NCBI RefSeq assembly: GCF_022267315.1
Contig: NZ_JAIKLE010000011.1
Location: 1-64,000, forward strand
Origin: Maribellus maritimus
GTDB taxonomy: Bacteria > Bacteroidota > Bacteroidia > Bacteroidales > Prolixibacteraceae
DNA length: 64,000 nucleotides
Direction: 5' to 3'
Below are positions 18,551 to 28,025 of this stretch, one piece after another. Positions within the stretch are counted from its first letter, which is position 1, and each line of letters starts with the position of its first letter. The translations under genes and the position numbers were made by a program. The notes under the pieces were generated by a model. That model did not search any database. It was not told where the DNA came from and saw only the letters and a list, made by a program, of their open reading frames with translations.

Positions 18551-19624
18551 ATGAAGCTAAAGTTATTGGTGTTTTTTACTTTTTTATCCATTGGTTATAA
18601 TACGAAATCACAGGTGAATTCTTTACTCAATTTTGATAAACACAAGGCAGAGTATTTATATCATTTTGCCTACGAGTGTATTGACAACGAATATCCCAAC
18701 AAGCTTGGCCAGGTTTTAGGTAACGACAGTTACCTCGCTCCTCCCCGGGAGCTTCATCCGGCTTTTTATGGTTGTTTCGACTGGCACTCATCGGTTCATG
18801 GACACTGGACTTTAGTAACTATTTTGAATCGGTTCCCTGATTTTGAGTATCGGGATGAAATATTAAAAAAACTTCAAAAAAATATTACCAAAGAAAATAT
18901 TTTAACAGAGGTAGCTTATTTTGATGACGAGCACAATAAAGATTATGAAAGGACTTATGGCTGGGCCTGGCTCTTAAAACTCGACGAAGCTATTCTTGAA
19001 TGGGACAATCCGGAGGCAAAAGAACTGCACGAAAACCTGTTTCCTCTGGTGCGTTTGATATCTGGAAAATTTTCTGATTTTCTCGATAAATTGATTTATC
19101 CGATTCGAATTGGAGAACACAGCAACATCGCTTTCGGAATGTCATTTGCTTATGATTATGCAAAAAAATACGACCCTGAGCTGGCTTTAAAAATTGAAGA
19201 AAAAGCCAGAGAATATTATATGGAGGACTGTGAATGCCCGCTTACATGGGAACCAGGCGGTTTCGATTTCCTTTCACCTTGTTTACAGGAAGCTTTCTTG
19301 ATGGAAAAAATTTTATCAAAAGTTGAATTTGAAAAATGGTTAACAGATTTTCTTCCCGGTTTTGAAAAAAATCCGGAAAAATACCTTGAAGTAGCTGTTG
19401 TAACCGATCGCAGCGACGGTAAACTGGCACATCTCGATGGACTAAATTTCAGCCGTGCCTGGTGTTTATTCGAAATCGGACATGCCTTAAATAATCAAAA
19501 AATGATTGACCTTGGCGAAAAACATTTCAATTACAGTTATGAAAAAATGGATTCCGGAGAATATGCAGGAGCTCATTGGCTGGCTTCTTTTGCAAGCTAT
19601 GCACTTATCAAATACTCATTATAG
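18551..19624 (+). CDS. DUF2891 family secreted protein
   Basis: A 357-residue protein with a signal peptide (MKLKLLVFFTFLSIGYNTKSQ). The DUF2891 body has conserved HPAFYGCFDWHSSVHGHW, TYGWAWLLKLDEAI, GEHSNIAFGMSFA and GAHWLASFASYALIK. Its alpha-helical layout recalls alpha/alpha-barrel enzymes, but no activity is established to my knowledge. It is probably periplasmic. Confidence 0.85.
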   Translation: MKLKLLVFFTFLSIGYNTKSQVNSLLNFDKHKAEYLYHFAYECIDNEYPNKLGQVLGNDSYLAPPRELHPAFYGCFDWHSSVHGHWTLVTILNRFPDFEYRDEILKKLQKNITKENILTEVAYFDDEHNKDYERTYGWAWLLKLDEAILEWDNPEAKELHENLFPLVRLISGKFSDFLDKLIYPIRIGEHSNIAFGMSFAYDYAKKYDPELALKIEEKAREYYMEDCECPLTWEPGGFDFLSPCLQEAFLMEKILSKVEFEKWLTDFLPGFEKNPEKYLEVAVVTDRSDGKLAHLDGLNFSRAWCLFEIGHALNNQKMIDLGEKHFNYSYEKMDSGEYAGAHWLASFASYALIKYSL

Positions 19625-19672
19625 AACATTTATCTCGATATTTGTTATTTGAAAATTTAAATTTTAATTCTG

Positions 19673-20464
19673 ATGGATTTACAAGTTGAAGGAAAAATTT
19701 TTATGGTTGCCGCTTCCAGTAAAGGTTTAGGATTTGGAATTGCCAAGGAACTAGCTCTAAACGGAGCAGTTGTTTGTATTGCCAGCAGAACAAAAACTGA
19801 TATTGAAAAAGCTGCTGAAAAACTCAGAACTGAGACCAGTGGAACCATTTACTCTTCGGTTGCCGATGTTTCGAACGCCCAATCGATTAAAAGTTGGGTT
19901 TCTGAAATAACAACAGCCTTTCAGAGGATTGATGGTTTAGTTGTTAACGCTGGTGGCCCTCCTCCTGGTAAGTTTGATGATTTTGAAGACAAAGACTGGG
20001 AGGCAGCATTTAATTTAACGCTAATGAGCACTGTTCGGCTAATCAGGGGTGTCCTCCCTGTGATGAGAAGCAATGGAGGTGGTTCGATAGTAACCATCAC
20101 TTCGCTGTCAGTAAAAGAGCCCATTAACCAACTTTTGCTATCCAATGTTTTTCGATCGGGAGTTACAAGTTTGGTAAAAAGTTTGTCAAACGAAATGGCT
20201 TCTGAAAACATCAGGATAAATAACCTTTTCCCCGGAAGAATTGATACGGATCGGGTAAAATCTCTGGATAAAAATCTGGCTGAAAAAGAAGGAACATCCG
20301 CAGATGTGATAAAATCAACATTTGAAAAAACAATTCCTTTGGGCCGTTACGGAACCATTGAAGAATTTGGAAAAGCCGGTGCATTTTTACTTTCGCCTGC
20401 TGCTTCGTATATTACTGGCGCAAGTTTAGCTGTAGATGGAGGGATTATAAAAACTGTTTGGTAA
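19673..20464 (+). CDS. atypical short-chain dehydrogenase/reductase
   Basis: This 263-residue protein has the Rossmann fold of SDRs, with cofactor loop AASSKGLGFGIA, VVNAGGPPPG and a C-terminal SPAASYITGASLAVDGG. The catalytic YxxxK is absent: at the aligned position the sequence reads SNVFR (in LLLSNVFRSGVTSL), so Tyr becomes Ser and Lys becomes Arg. The upstream catalytic Ser is present in ITSLS. The gene ends 1 bp before the M1 peptidase start, suggesting co-transcription. Reaction unknown. Confidence 0.85.
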   Translation: MDLQVEGKIFMVAASSKGLGFGIAKELALNGAVVCIASRTKTDIEKAAEKLRTETSGTIYSSVADVSNAQSIKSWVSEITTAFQRIDGLVVNAGGPPPGKFDDFEDKDWEAAFNLTLMSTVRLIRGVLPVMRSNGGGSIVTITSLSVKEPINQLLLSNVFRSGVTSLVKSLSNEMASENIRINNLFPGRIDTDRVKSLDKNLAEKEGTSADVIKSTFEKTIPLGRYGTIEEFGKAGAFLLSPAASYITGASLAVDGGIIKTVW

Positions 20465-20465
20465 A

Positions 20466-22067
20466 ATGAAAATTAACCTCACCCTACTTTTTTTAGTATT
20501 CGTTTATTTTGCAGCCGCTCAAAATCATCAAAAGCGGTTTGAAAGCATTGACGTTCAGCACTATGATTTTGAAATTCACCTTAATGACACAAGCGACCGA
20601 ATTGAAGGGAAAGCCAATATCCTTGTTAAATTCTTGAAACCTTCTGAAAGTCTGCAACTAGATTTAATTGGCTTAAACTACTCAACATCCACAGGAATGA
20701 AAGTTAGGAATGTAGTGTTTGATGGTAAGCCGGTGAATTTTTTTCACAAAAATGATCAATTACAAATTATCTTTAACCGTAAAATTGGCAGCGAAGAAAC
20801 AGTTAATCTTGGTGTAATTTACTCAGGTGTTCCAGCCGACGGTTTAATAATTTCGGAAAACAAATTTGGCGATCGTACATTTTTTGGTGATAACTGGCCT
20901 AATCGGGCGAGGTACTGGCTTCCCACAGTTGATCATCCTTCAGATAAAGCGACACTCGATTTTTTCGTCTTTGCACCTGAACACTACAAAGTGGTGTCAA
21001 ACGGGCAATTGGAAAATGAGATAGATCTGGGAAACGGAATAAAATTCACCAACTGGAAAGAAAAAATCCCTATTTCCACCAAATTAATGGTTATTGGTGT
21101 CGCTCCTTTTATAGAAGCTGATTTGGGAAGATACAGAAATACAAGAGTCAGTTGCTGGGTATTTCCCCGGAATGCCGAAGAAGGAATTTCAGACTTTGCA
21201 TATGGAGTGAGACCACTCTCCTACTTTTCTCAAACTATTGGGCCATACTCATACGAAAAACTCGCACATGTACAGTCAAAGACAAAATATGGCGGAATGG
21301 AAAATGCAAGCTGTATTTTTTATGCAGAACGTGCAATTTCCGGCAAGCAAAAGATAGAAAGCCTTATTGCTCACGAAACGGCTCACCAGTGGTTTGGAAA
21401 TTCAGTAACTGAACAAAACTGGCACCATCTTTGGCTGAGCGAAGGATTCGCCACTTATCTAACCCATCGGTACGAAAAATACTATTATGGCAACCAGGTT
21501 TTTAAAGACGGATTAATTGATGACCGGAAACAAGTAATAGAGTACGCGCATAAAAAGAGGGCTCCCGTTATTGATACAACTGTTACTGATTATTTGGAGC
21601 TGTTAAATGCAAATTCCTATCAGAAAGCAAGTTGGTTTTTACATATGTTGCGGAATAAAATTGGGGACAAAGTGTTTACGCAAACGCTTAAAGAGTATTA
21701 TCTGAGCTTTCGGAATTCCACTGCATTAACCGACGATTTTAAAGATATTGCAGAAAAGAATTCAAAACAGGATCTTGATGCTTTCTTTCACCAATGGCTT
21801 TGGCAACCCGGACTTCCGGTTTTAAAATGGCAATGGAAACAAAAATCAAACGGTGAAATAAGGATTAAAATAACTCAGGTTCAAAAAAAATTCCTGTTCA
21901 ACTTTCCGCTTGAAATAAAACTTCTACTGCAAAATGGAGAAAAAAGTCAGGTCAAAACACTGGAAATTTCTGAAAGAAAAACAAGTATTTCTTTTGTGCT
22001 GAAAGGAAAAGTAAAAGATATACAACTGGATCCGGATGTAAAATTGCTTTTTGAATTAAATAAGTAA
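20466..22067 (+). CDS. M1 family zinc aminopeptidase
   Basis: M1 peptidases remove N-terminal residues. The 533-residue protein has a signal peptide (ending FAAAQ), the substrate loop YGGMENA, the zinc site HETAHQWFGN with the downstream Glu in LWLSEGFATYLTHRYEKYYYG, and a final beta-sandwich domain. It lacks the long C-terminal helical domain of larger M1 enzymes, as do many Bacteroidota members. It is probably periplasmic or exported. It starts 1 bp after the SDR gene. Confidence 0.92.
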   Translation: MKINLTLLFLVFVYFAAAQNHQKRFESIDVQHYDFEIHLNDTSDRIEGKANILVKFLKPSESLQLDLIGLNYSTSTGMKVRNVVFDGKPVNFFHKNDQLQIIFNRKIGSEETVNLGVIYSGVPADGLIISENKFGDRTFFGDNWPNRARYWLPTVDHPSDKATLDFFVFAPEHYKVVSNGQLENEIDLGNGIKFTNWKEKIPISTKLMVIGVAPFIEADLGRYRNTRVSCWVFPRNAEEGISDFAYGVRPLSYFSQTIGPYSYEKLAHVQSKTKYGGMENASCIFYAERAISGKQKIESLIAHETAHQWFGNSVTEQNWHHLWLSEGFATYLTHRYEKYYYGNQVFKDGLIDDRKQVIEYAHKKRAPVIDTTVTDYLELLNANSYQKASWFLHMLRNKIGDKVFTQTLKEYYLSFRNSTALTDDFKDIAEKNSKQDLDAFFHQWLWQPGLPVLKWQWKQKSNGEIRIKITQVQKKFLFNFPLEIKLLLQNGEKSQVKTLEISERKTSISFVLKGKVKDIQLDPDVKLLFELNK

Positions 22068-22144
22068 CCATCCAAAACCCCATAACTCCTGTTTGTGTCT
22101 ATTGAAGATTTGATGTGTTTTCATAAATTTAAACAAAAATTGAA

Positions 22145-23701
22145 GTGGAGAAAACCATTCTTTCTATTGATTGTGGAACACAAAGTCTGCGTGCAATAAT
22201 TTTTTCCTTGAAAGGAGAAGTACTTGCGATACAAAAAATCCCTTTTGAGCCATATACAAGCCCCAAGGCAGGCTGGGCTGAACAAGATCCTGAAATATAC
22301 TGGCATACATTGAAAGTGGCATGTAACAAACTAAAAAGAGAAAGCGCCCACCATTTTTCGAGTATAGTTGGAGTTGGAGTTACGGCACTCCGCGACTCAA
22401 TGGTAAACGTAAATAAAAATGGAGAACCACTTCGTCCGCTTATGATTTGGCTTGACCAAAGAAAAGCAAAACCTGTTTTCAGGCCAGAATGGGGCTTAAA
22501 AATATTGATAAAAACAATGGGGCTTGAAGACACACTAACAAAGGCCCAGCGTGAAGGAAAATGCAACTGGATTCGGCAAAATCAACCTGCAATATGGGAA
22601 AATACTTACAAATATTTGCAGGTATCGGGATTTCTTCATTATCGGCTAACCGGCGAATTCAAAGACTCGGTAGCCTCACAAATCGGGCATATTCCTTTTG
22701 ATTATAAAAAACAAAAATGGGGAAATCCTAAAAATTTGCTGGCATTTAGCACAAAGCTTTACCCTGTTGAAAAAGAAAAGCTCCCGGAACTGGTACAACC
22801 TGGCGAAATCATCGGGGGTATTGACAAAAAAGCAAGTGAAGAAACCGGTCTCCCAGAAAACTTGCCTCTGGTGGCCTGTGGTTCCGATAAAGGGTGTGAA
22901 ACGTTGGGGATGGGTGTTGTCAACACCAAACTGGGGAGTTTAAGCTTTGGCACAACGGCAACTATTCAAACTACTTCAGAGAGATATATTGAGCCGATAA
23001 AATTTATGCCTGCATACCCGGCAACAATTCCGGGGCTTTTTAATCCTGAAGTGGAAATTTTCCGCGGTTTCTGGATGATTACATGGTTTAAGAATGAATT
23101 TGCGCAAAAGGAGGTTGAGCAGGCAAAGAAAAAAGGAATCTCAGAAGAAGAAGCATTAAATAAATTGTTAAGTCAGTCACCACCTGGTTCTATGGGCCTT
23201 GTGGTTCAACCATACTGGAGCCCGGGTTTATCTGAACCTGCTGCTAAAGGAGCAATAATTGGTTTTGGAGATGTACATAAAAAACCTCATGTTTACCGCG
23301 CTGTAATAGAGGGACTGGCATTCGCATTAAAAGAAGGAAAGGAGAAAATTGAAAGAGTTTCAGGGCAAAAAATGGAAAAACTCGCGGTTTCTGGCGGCGC
23401 CTCTCAAAGCAATGAAATTTGTCAGATCGCTGCTGATATTTTTGATCTGCCGATTATACGAGGACAAACATCAGAAACATCCGGTTTGGGAGCGGCTATT
23501 ATTACAGCCTGGGCAACGGGAAATTATATTTCGTTGGAGGAAGCAACCAAAAACATGGTGAAATATAAAGATGAATTTCAACCCAATACAATACATGTTG
23601 ATTTTTACCGCAAGCTTTACAAAAAAGTATACAAAAAAATGTACAGGAAACTGGAACCTCTATACAATGAAATCAGAGAAATAACAGGATATCCCGAATA
23701 A
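22145..23701 (+). CDS. FGGY family carbohydrate kinase
   Basis: These kinases phosphorylate sugars or polyols such as xylulose, gluconate or glycerol. The 518-residue protein has the phosphate-1 loop ILSIDCGTQSLRAIIF, a central GSDKGCETLGMG, and the C-terminal ATP-binding SGGASQSNEICQIAADIFDLPI. The start is GTG; no nearer ATG fits the fold. No isomerase or transporter is adjacent, so the substrate is open. Its stop codon lies in one arm of an inverted repeat shared with the convergent receptor gene. Confidence 0.88.
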   Translation: MEKTILSIDCGTQSLRAIIFSLKGEVLAIQKIPFEPYTSPKAGWAEQDPEIYWHTLKVACNKLKRESAHHFSSIVGVGVTALRDSMVNVNKNGEPLRPLMIWLDQRKAKPVFRPEWGLKILIKTMGLEDTLTKAQREGKCNWIRQNQPAIWENTYKYLQVSGFLHYRLTGEFKDSVASQIGHIPFDYKKQKWGNPKNLLAFSTKLYPVEKEKLPELVQPGEIIGGIDKKASEETGLPENLPLVACGSDKGCETLGMGVVNTKLGSLSFGTTATIQTTSERYIEPIKFMPAYPATIPGLFNPEVEIFRGFWMITWFKNEFAQKEVEQAKKKGISEEEALNKLLSQSPPGSMGLVVQPYWSPGLSEPAAKGAIIGFGDVHKKPHVYRAVIEGLAFALKEGKEKIERVSGQKMEKLAVSGGASQSNEICQIAADIFDLPIIRGQTSETSGLGAAIITAWATGNYISLEEATKNMVKYKDEFQPNTIHVDFYRKLYKKVYKKMYRKLEPLYNEIREITGYPE

Positions 23702-23719
23702 ACAGCTTTGGGTTTATTC
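23696..23719. terminator. inverted repeat over the stop codons of two convergent genes
   Basis: GAATAAAC (23696-23703) and GTTTATTC (23712-23719) form an 8-bp stem with an 8-base loop. Each arm contains one of the two stop codons. No T run follows, so any terminator role is weak. Confidence 0.45.
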
Positions 23720-25798
23720 CAAGCGCAGAAAAACAGAAAAATAGAAATTCCTGGGATCTCCCGGGTAGTAGTAACGTGCTAAGTTACCACCAAATGCAGG
23801 CGCGTTGACAGCGAGCATAGCCGGATAATTTAAATCAAAAATATTCTGAACTCCTCCTTTTAACTCAACCAGAATATTTTTTAATCTCCCTGCATATTTA
23901 ATTTCTGCATTTGTAATTCCGTACGGATTGGTGAAATCGGAATTGGCATCGTTCACCGCCATCTCTCCGGTGTGACGATACCAAATATGCAATTTGAAAT
24001 TTCTGGTCGGACTAAATACAGAATTTATCATCCATATATTTTTAGCTGTTCCGGGCAGCATTTTTCCGGAATAGTCAACATTGTTATCGATAAAATTGGT
24101 AAAATGATAATTTACAAAAGTGGCATTGCCGCCCAAATTTAAATTCGGATAGTTTCCGGCCGGCAAAACCGACCATTTTGCTTCTGCCTCCAGGCCCGGA
24201 TGCAATGATTCTCCTGCGTTTACGCCAATATAAGCATCTTCTCCGGTGCGTCGGGCTACAAGCAGATTGTTAACATAAATACGGTAGTAGCTTAAGGAAG
24301 CCTGCAACTGATCGGAAAACAATGTCCGGAAACCAACTTCATAATTCCATCCATTTTCTGGCTTTATATCCGGATTAATTTCACCCTCCGGAAGCAATGT
24401 CTCCTCAAAGGAGGGAGTTGAAAATCCGTTGCTTACGTTACCAAAAAATGACAGTCGGGGCATAAGTAAAATATTAAATCCGAGACGCGGAGACAGAACT
24501 GGTTTATATGAATGCTTGCCGGATTGGTCGCCATTTTCGATAAAATGGTCGGCATAATCAAACCGTGTTAGATTGCCGTTAATTCCTGCTGATATATATA
24601 ACCGTTCCCAAAAACCGGATTCCATCTGAAAAAAAAGGTTTTCATAGGAACGTTTTTCCTGATTGTCGGATAAAAAAGCATTTGAATTTTCATTTGATAA
24701 TGTTGACCAATTATAATTCTCTCTGAAAAATTCAAGTCCGGAAGTAAAAGTAATACTTGAATGTTCTCCTGAAATATTCTTCTGAATATAACCTCTCCAT
24801 CCCAGATAATGTGATTGTTCATCAAGGGTATTAAACGGCCTCAATTCGTCAGCATCTCTATAGCTCCCAAAAGTAGCAAACGATATTTTTTCATCCCGCC
24901 TGGTATACACATTCAACGATATGCCAAATTGACCCGAAACATAATCCTCATAACCTTTCACATTCTTCCAATTTGAAGCTGCTTGTTCCGGGTGATTTTC
25001 AAATGTGGATAAATCGAGTGAACTTGGAATAAATGCTTTCATTTTTGTTGCCTTCAATAAAACCTGAAGATTGACATTGGTTGAAAAAGAATACTGCGAA
25101 TGCAACAAGAGGTTTGTTCGCTTTGTGTTGTTGTTTTCACGAAAACCATTGCTTTTCAAATAGGAACCCAAAGCGAAAATACTCGTTTTGTTTTGAATTA
25201 CTCCGGCGGAAAGTGTATTTTTTATTGTACTAAAAGATGCCAGGGTAGTCTGGATTTCAGCAAAATCTCTGGCAACTGTTTTGGGATGAAAAAGAATTAC
25301 TCCTCCTAAACCCGCTCCGAATAAGCTTGATGAAGGCCCTTTGATAATTTCAACTCGTTTGATGGAAGAATTTTCAAGATCTTCCAAGGTGGTTTCTCCG
25401 TCTCCTGAAGTCAATGGGATCTCACCAAAATAGGCCTTTATTTTGTTGGTTGCATAAGGTGTTCGCGAACCGATGCCGCGAATCGTTAAACGGTTTGTAT
25501 TTAATGTGCCGTGGTGCATTAAAATTCCCGGAACCTGGTTTAACGCTTCAACGGGAGAAAAAGCGCTTCCTGTTTCCAACTGTACGGAAGAAATTAAATG
25601 AACCGGAGCTGGTGTATTTAATAAATTGTATGGAGTACGAAATGCCGTTACGGTTACCTCGTCAATTTTTCCTGACAGTTCAGTACTGTCCTGTTTAACC
25701 TGTGCGTTTTTGTTTTGAGCGTTTACCTGGTGTGTGAAAAAAAAATAAAGAAGAAGGGTCGACAAAAATAAGTTGGTATAATTAATTATTCTTAGCAT
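23714..25798 (-). CDS. TonB-dependent outer membrane receptor
   Basis: TonB-dependent receptors import metal complexes or other large solutes. The 694-residue protein has a signal peptide, a plug domain with DEVTVTAFRTPYNLLNTPAPV and VEIIKGPSSSLFGAGLGGVILF, and a beta-barrel. No N-terminal CarboxypepD-like domain and no SusD partner are present, so it resembles siderophore, cobalamin or metal receptors more than SusC. No cobalamin riboswitch was seen upstream. Confidence 0.9.
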   Translation of the reverse strand: MLRIINYTNLFLSTLLLYFFFTHQVNAQNKNAQVKQDSTELSGKIDEVTVTAFRTPYNLLNTPAPVHLISSVQLETGSAFSPVEALNQVPGILMHHGTLNTNRLTIRGIGSRTPYATNKIKAYFGEIPLTSGDGETTLEDLENSSIKRVEIIKGPSSSLFGAGLGGVILFHPKTVARDFAEIQTTLASFSTIKNTLSAGVIQNKTSIFALGSYLKSNGFRENNNTKRTNLLLHSQYSFSTNVNLQVLLKATKMKAFIPSSLDLSTFENHPEQAASNWKNVKGYEDYVSGQFGISLNVYTRRDEKISFATFGSYRDADELRPFNTLDEQSHYLGWRGYIQKNISGEHSSITFTSGLEFFRENYNWSTLSNENSNAFLSDNQEKRSYENLFFQMESGFWERLYISAGINGNLTRFDYADHFIENGDQSGKHSYKPVLSPRLGFNILLMPRLSFFGNVSNGFSTPSFEETLLPEGEINPDIKPENGWNYEVGFRTLFSDQLQASLSYYRIYVNNLLVARRTGEDAYIGVNAGESLHPGLEAEAKWSVLPAGNYPNLNLGGNATFVNYHFTNFIDNNVDYSGKMLPGTAKNIWMINSVFSPTRNFKLHIWYRHTGEMAVNDANSDFTNPYGITNAEIKYAGRLKNILVELKGGVQNIFDLNYPAMLAVNAPAFGGNLARYYYPGDPRNFYFSVFLRLE

Positions 25799-25999
25799 TT
25801 GTTTTGTCGCGTTTTATTTTCATCTGTTTTGAAATATAAGTATATGGGATATTTTCAAAAGTAGCTATTTCATTTCGTTTTTTTACTCAAACGAAACTAT
25901 ACTATTTATGTTTACTTTTTTCAAAATAAAAATGCGCTTTATTGGATTAGAGTTTGTTTTGAAAAACAAAAGAAGATTAAACAGACTGTATTTACACTT

Positions 26000-26056
26000 T
26001 TACACCTGATACGATAAGCCGAAGTCGATATCAAAATAGTTCAGGAATTTCTTCAT
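26000..26056 (-). CDS. possible 18-residue peptide, unrecognised
   Basis: A short frame (MKKFLNYFDIDFGLSYQV) starts 7 bp past the stop of the phosphatase gene on the same strand. It may be chance or the residue of a lost gene. No homology is recognised. Confidence 0.15.
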   Translation of the reverse strand: MKKFLNYFDIDFGLSYQV

Positions 26057-26062
26057 CAGCAA

Positions 26063-27976
26063 CTAGTATTGAATGATAAAAAGAGTTATATCGTCGTTTT
26101 GCTTTCGCTCTCCCCTGTAATCTTCAACTTCTTTTTCTATTTCTTTGACCAGTTCGCTTGGCGTTGTTGAACTAGCTTCCATGACAATTTTTTTTAATCC
26201 CTCCAATCCCAGTTGTGCATTCTTTTCGTTAAATTGTTCGGTTATACCATCGCTATACAAAATAATTTTGTCGCCTTTGCTTATTTGAATTTTTCGGTCA
26301 GTATATTCTTTATCCGGATAAAGTCCGAGGGGTAAACCATGAGAATGATTCAATTCAATAATTTGTCCATCTTGTTTTACAATTAACGTGGTAGTGTGTG
26401 CCGCATTACTGTAATTTAACTGTCCCGTTTTAACATTTAAAACGCCTACAAAAAGAGTAAGAAAGAATTGATGCTGATTATTTGTATAAATTTCACCACT
26501 CGCCTTTTTTATTATATTCTTTGCTCTTTTAACAGTTGTACTACTTTTAATTATGGTTTGTGCGATACTCATAAAAATAGCAGCGGGAACTCCTTTTCCT
26601 GAAACATCACCAATCGTAAAAATCATATTTTCATCATCAATAAAAAAGTAATCAAACAAATCGCCACTTACAATTCCTGCCGGTTTGTAAAGAGCAAATA
26701 ATTCAATGTTATGTTTTTTCGCGAAAGATGAGTAATCTGTTTTTATTAGACTTTGTTGTATTTCTGAAGCTTGTTCCAAATCCTGCATTTGTCTGGCGCT
26801 TCTCTTTTTTTCCTGCGACTGTGAAATCCGGTAGTTATCATACCAGTTCTTCAAGTAATCAAGACTTTCAGAAATTAATTTTACTTCATTTAAAGTGTTT
26901 ATCGTTGTTTGTCCTGAAAGATTGCTAAATCTTTTAAGTTGTGTTGTCACTGTACTTAATGGTTCTACCAATTTGCCTGTAATAAAAGTTATTATGAAAT
27001 ATATAACCAGAATTCCAATTACCGAGAAAAAAAGCAACTGCAACAGCATAACATACAAAGGTTGAAACAGCTCATTATAAGGCAAAACAAAAACCAATAG
27101 CCAGCCGGTTTCTTTAACAGTAGTATAATAAATCCAGGTTTTCTGGTAGTCCAACAAGTCTGAAAAAGCGGTAGTAATCCCGGTTAATTGGTTTGAAAGT
27201 ATTTGTTTCACATCAACCTCCTCTTTATCATAAACCCTGTCGGAAAGCGTATACAAATTTCGATTTAAAATCCATTCCTTGTTTGGATGGGTAATATAGT
27301 CCCCGTCTTCCGAGACTAAAAAAGCATAGCTATTTTCAATATTTCCTATTTCAGTTGCATTTATCAAGTTGTTTAATTCCTGAAGTGATAATTCACAAAT
27401 TACTTCGCCTCTTCTTTTGAGAATATCATTTTTATCATTGGCCTCAATTGGAGATACATAAGATACAATAACAACATCATTTTCCGGGCAACGGAATGGT
27501 TTTGTCCAACCTGGCTTTTTCTGCTTAATTACCTGTTGCACTGACTCTTCCTCAAACGCGCAATGGTAAAAAGGCTTATTTCCTTTTCTGAATGTAATAC
27601 TGTCATTTTCCCGAACAGAAACAAAATTATGATAATTTTGATTTGGCACGGTAGAATCTATATTTATATGGATGGCATTGATAAAAGGATACTTGGCAAT
27701 TATTTTTTTTATAAAAAGATCCACATCGTCATGTAAGCCATAATATAATATTTGCTCAGAAATATTACCGGCTATCTCGCGTGTGGAGACAACTTGTTTT
27801 TGAACCTGCATAATTATTTTTGAACTTTCAACGATGGCCTGGCTTTCAATGTTTTCTTTTAACAGTTGCTTGTCAAAAACATACGAAACAGCTATAAAAG
27901 CTATAAAAACAATAATTACTGCAAGCGACACAAATATACTTAGTCTGTATGAAATTGATTTATTAATCATTCTCAC
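26063..27976 (-). CDS. membrane sensor with HAMP and SpoIIE/PP2C phosphatase domain
   Basis: This 637-residue receptor likely senses a periplasmic signal and dephosphorylates a partner, typically an anti-sigma antagonist. It has a first transmembrane helix (about 12-32), a Cache-type periplasmic domain (to about residue 310, with SYAFLVSEDGDYITHPNKEWI), a second helix, a HAMP-like linker (GKLVEPLSTVTTQLKRFS), a coiled coil, and a PP2C-type phosphatase with GDLFDYFFI, GDVSGKGVPAAIF, LYSDGITE and NDDITLF supplying metal ligands. No STAS or anti-sigma gene is nearby. Confidence 0.92.
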   Translation of the reverse strand: MRMINKSISYRLSIFVSLAVIIVFIAFIAVSYVFDKQLLKENIESQAIVESSKIIMQVQKQVVSTREIAGNISEQILYYGLHDDVDLFIKKIIAKYPFINAIHINIDSTVPNQNYHNFVSVRENDSITFRKGNKPFYHCAFEEESVQQVIKQKKPGWTKPFRCPENDVVIVSYVSPIEANDKNDILKRRGEVICELSLQELNNLINATEIGNIENSYAFLVSEDGDYITHPNKEWILNRNLYTLSDRVYDKEEVDVKQILSNQLTGITTAFSDLLDYQKTWIYYTTVKETGWLLVFVLPYNELFQPLYVMLLQLLFFSVIGILVIYFIITFITGKLVEPLSTVTTQLKRFSNLSGQTTINTLNEVKLISESLDYLKNWYDNYRISQSQEKKRSARQMQDLEQASEIQQSLIKTDYSSFAKKHNIELFALYKPAGIVSGDLFDYFFIDDENMIFTIGDVSGKGVPAAIFMSIAQTIIKSSTTVKRAKNIIKKASGEIYTNNQHQFFLTLFVGVLNVKTGQLNYSNAAHTTTLIVKQDGQIIELNHSHGLPLGLYPDKEYTDRKIQISKGDKIILYSDGITEQFNEKNAQLGLEGLKKIVMEASSTTPSELVKEIEKEVEDYRGERKQNDDITLFIIQY

Positions 27977-28025
27977 TACAATTTACCGCTTTTTACAATT
28001 TAAGGAATATTTTTCAAAATAACAC

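Noticed and set aside
25799-26062. Possible cobalamin riboswitch before the TonB receptor
   Set aside because: No GCCACTG box or recognisable core helices were found in the 264-bp leader.
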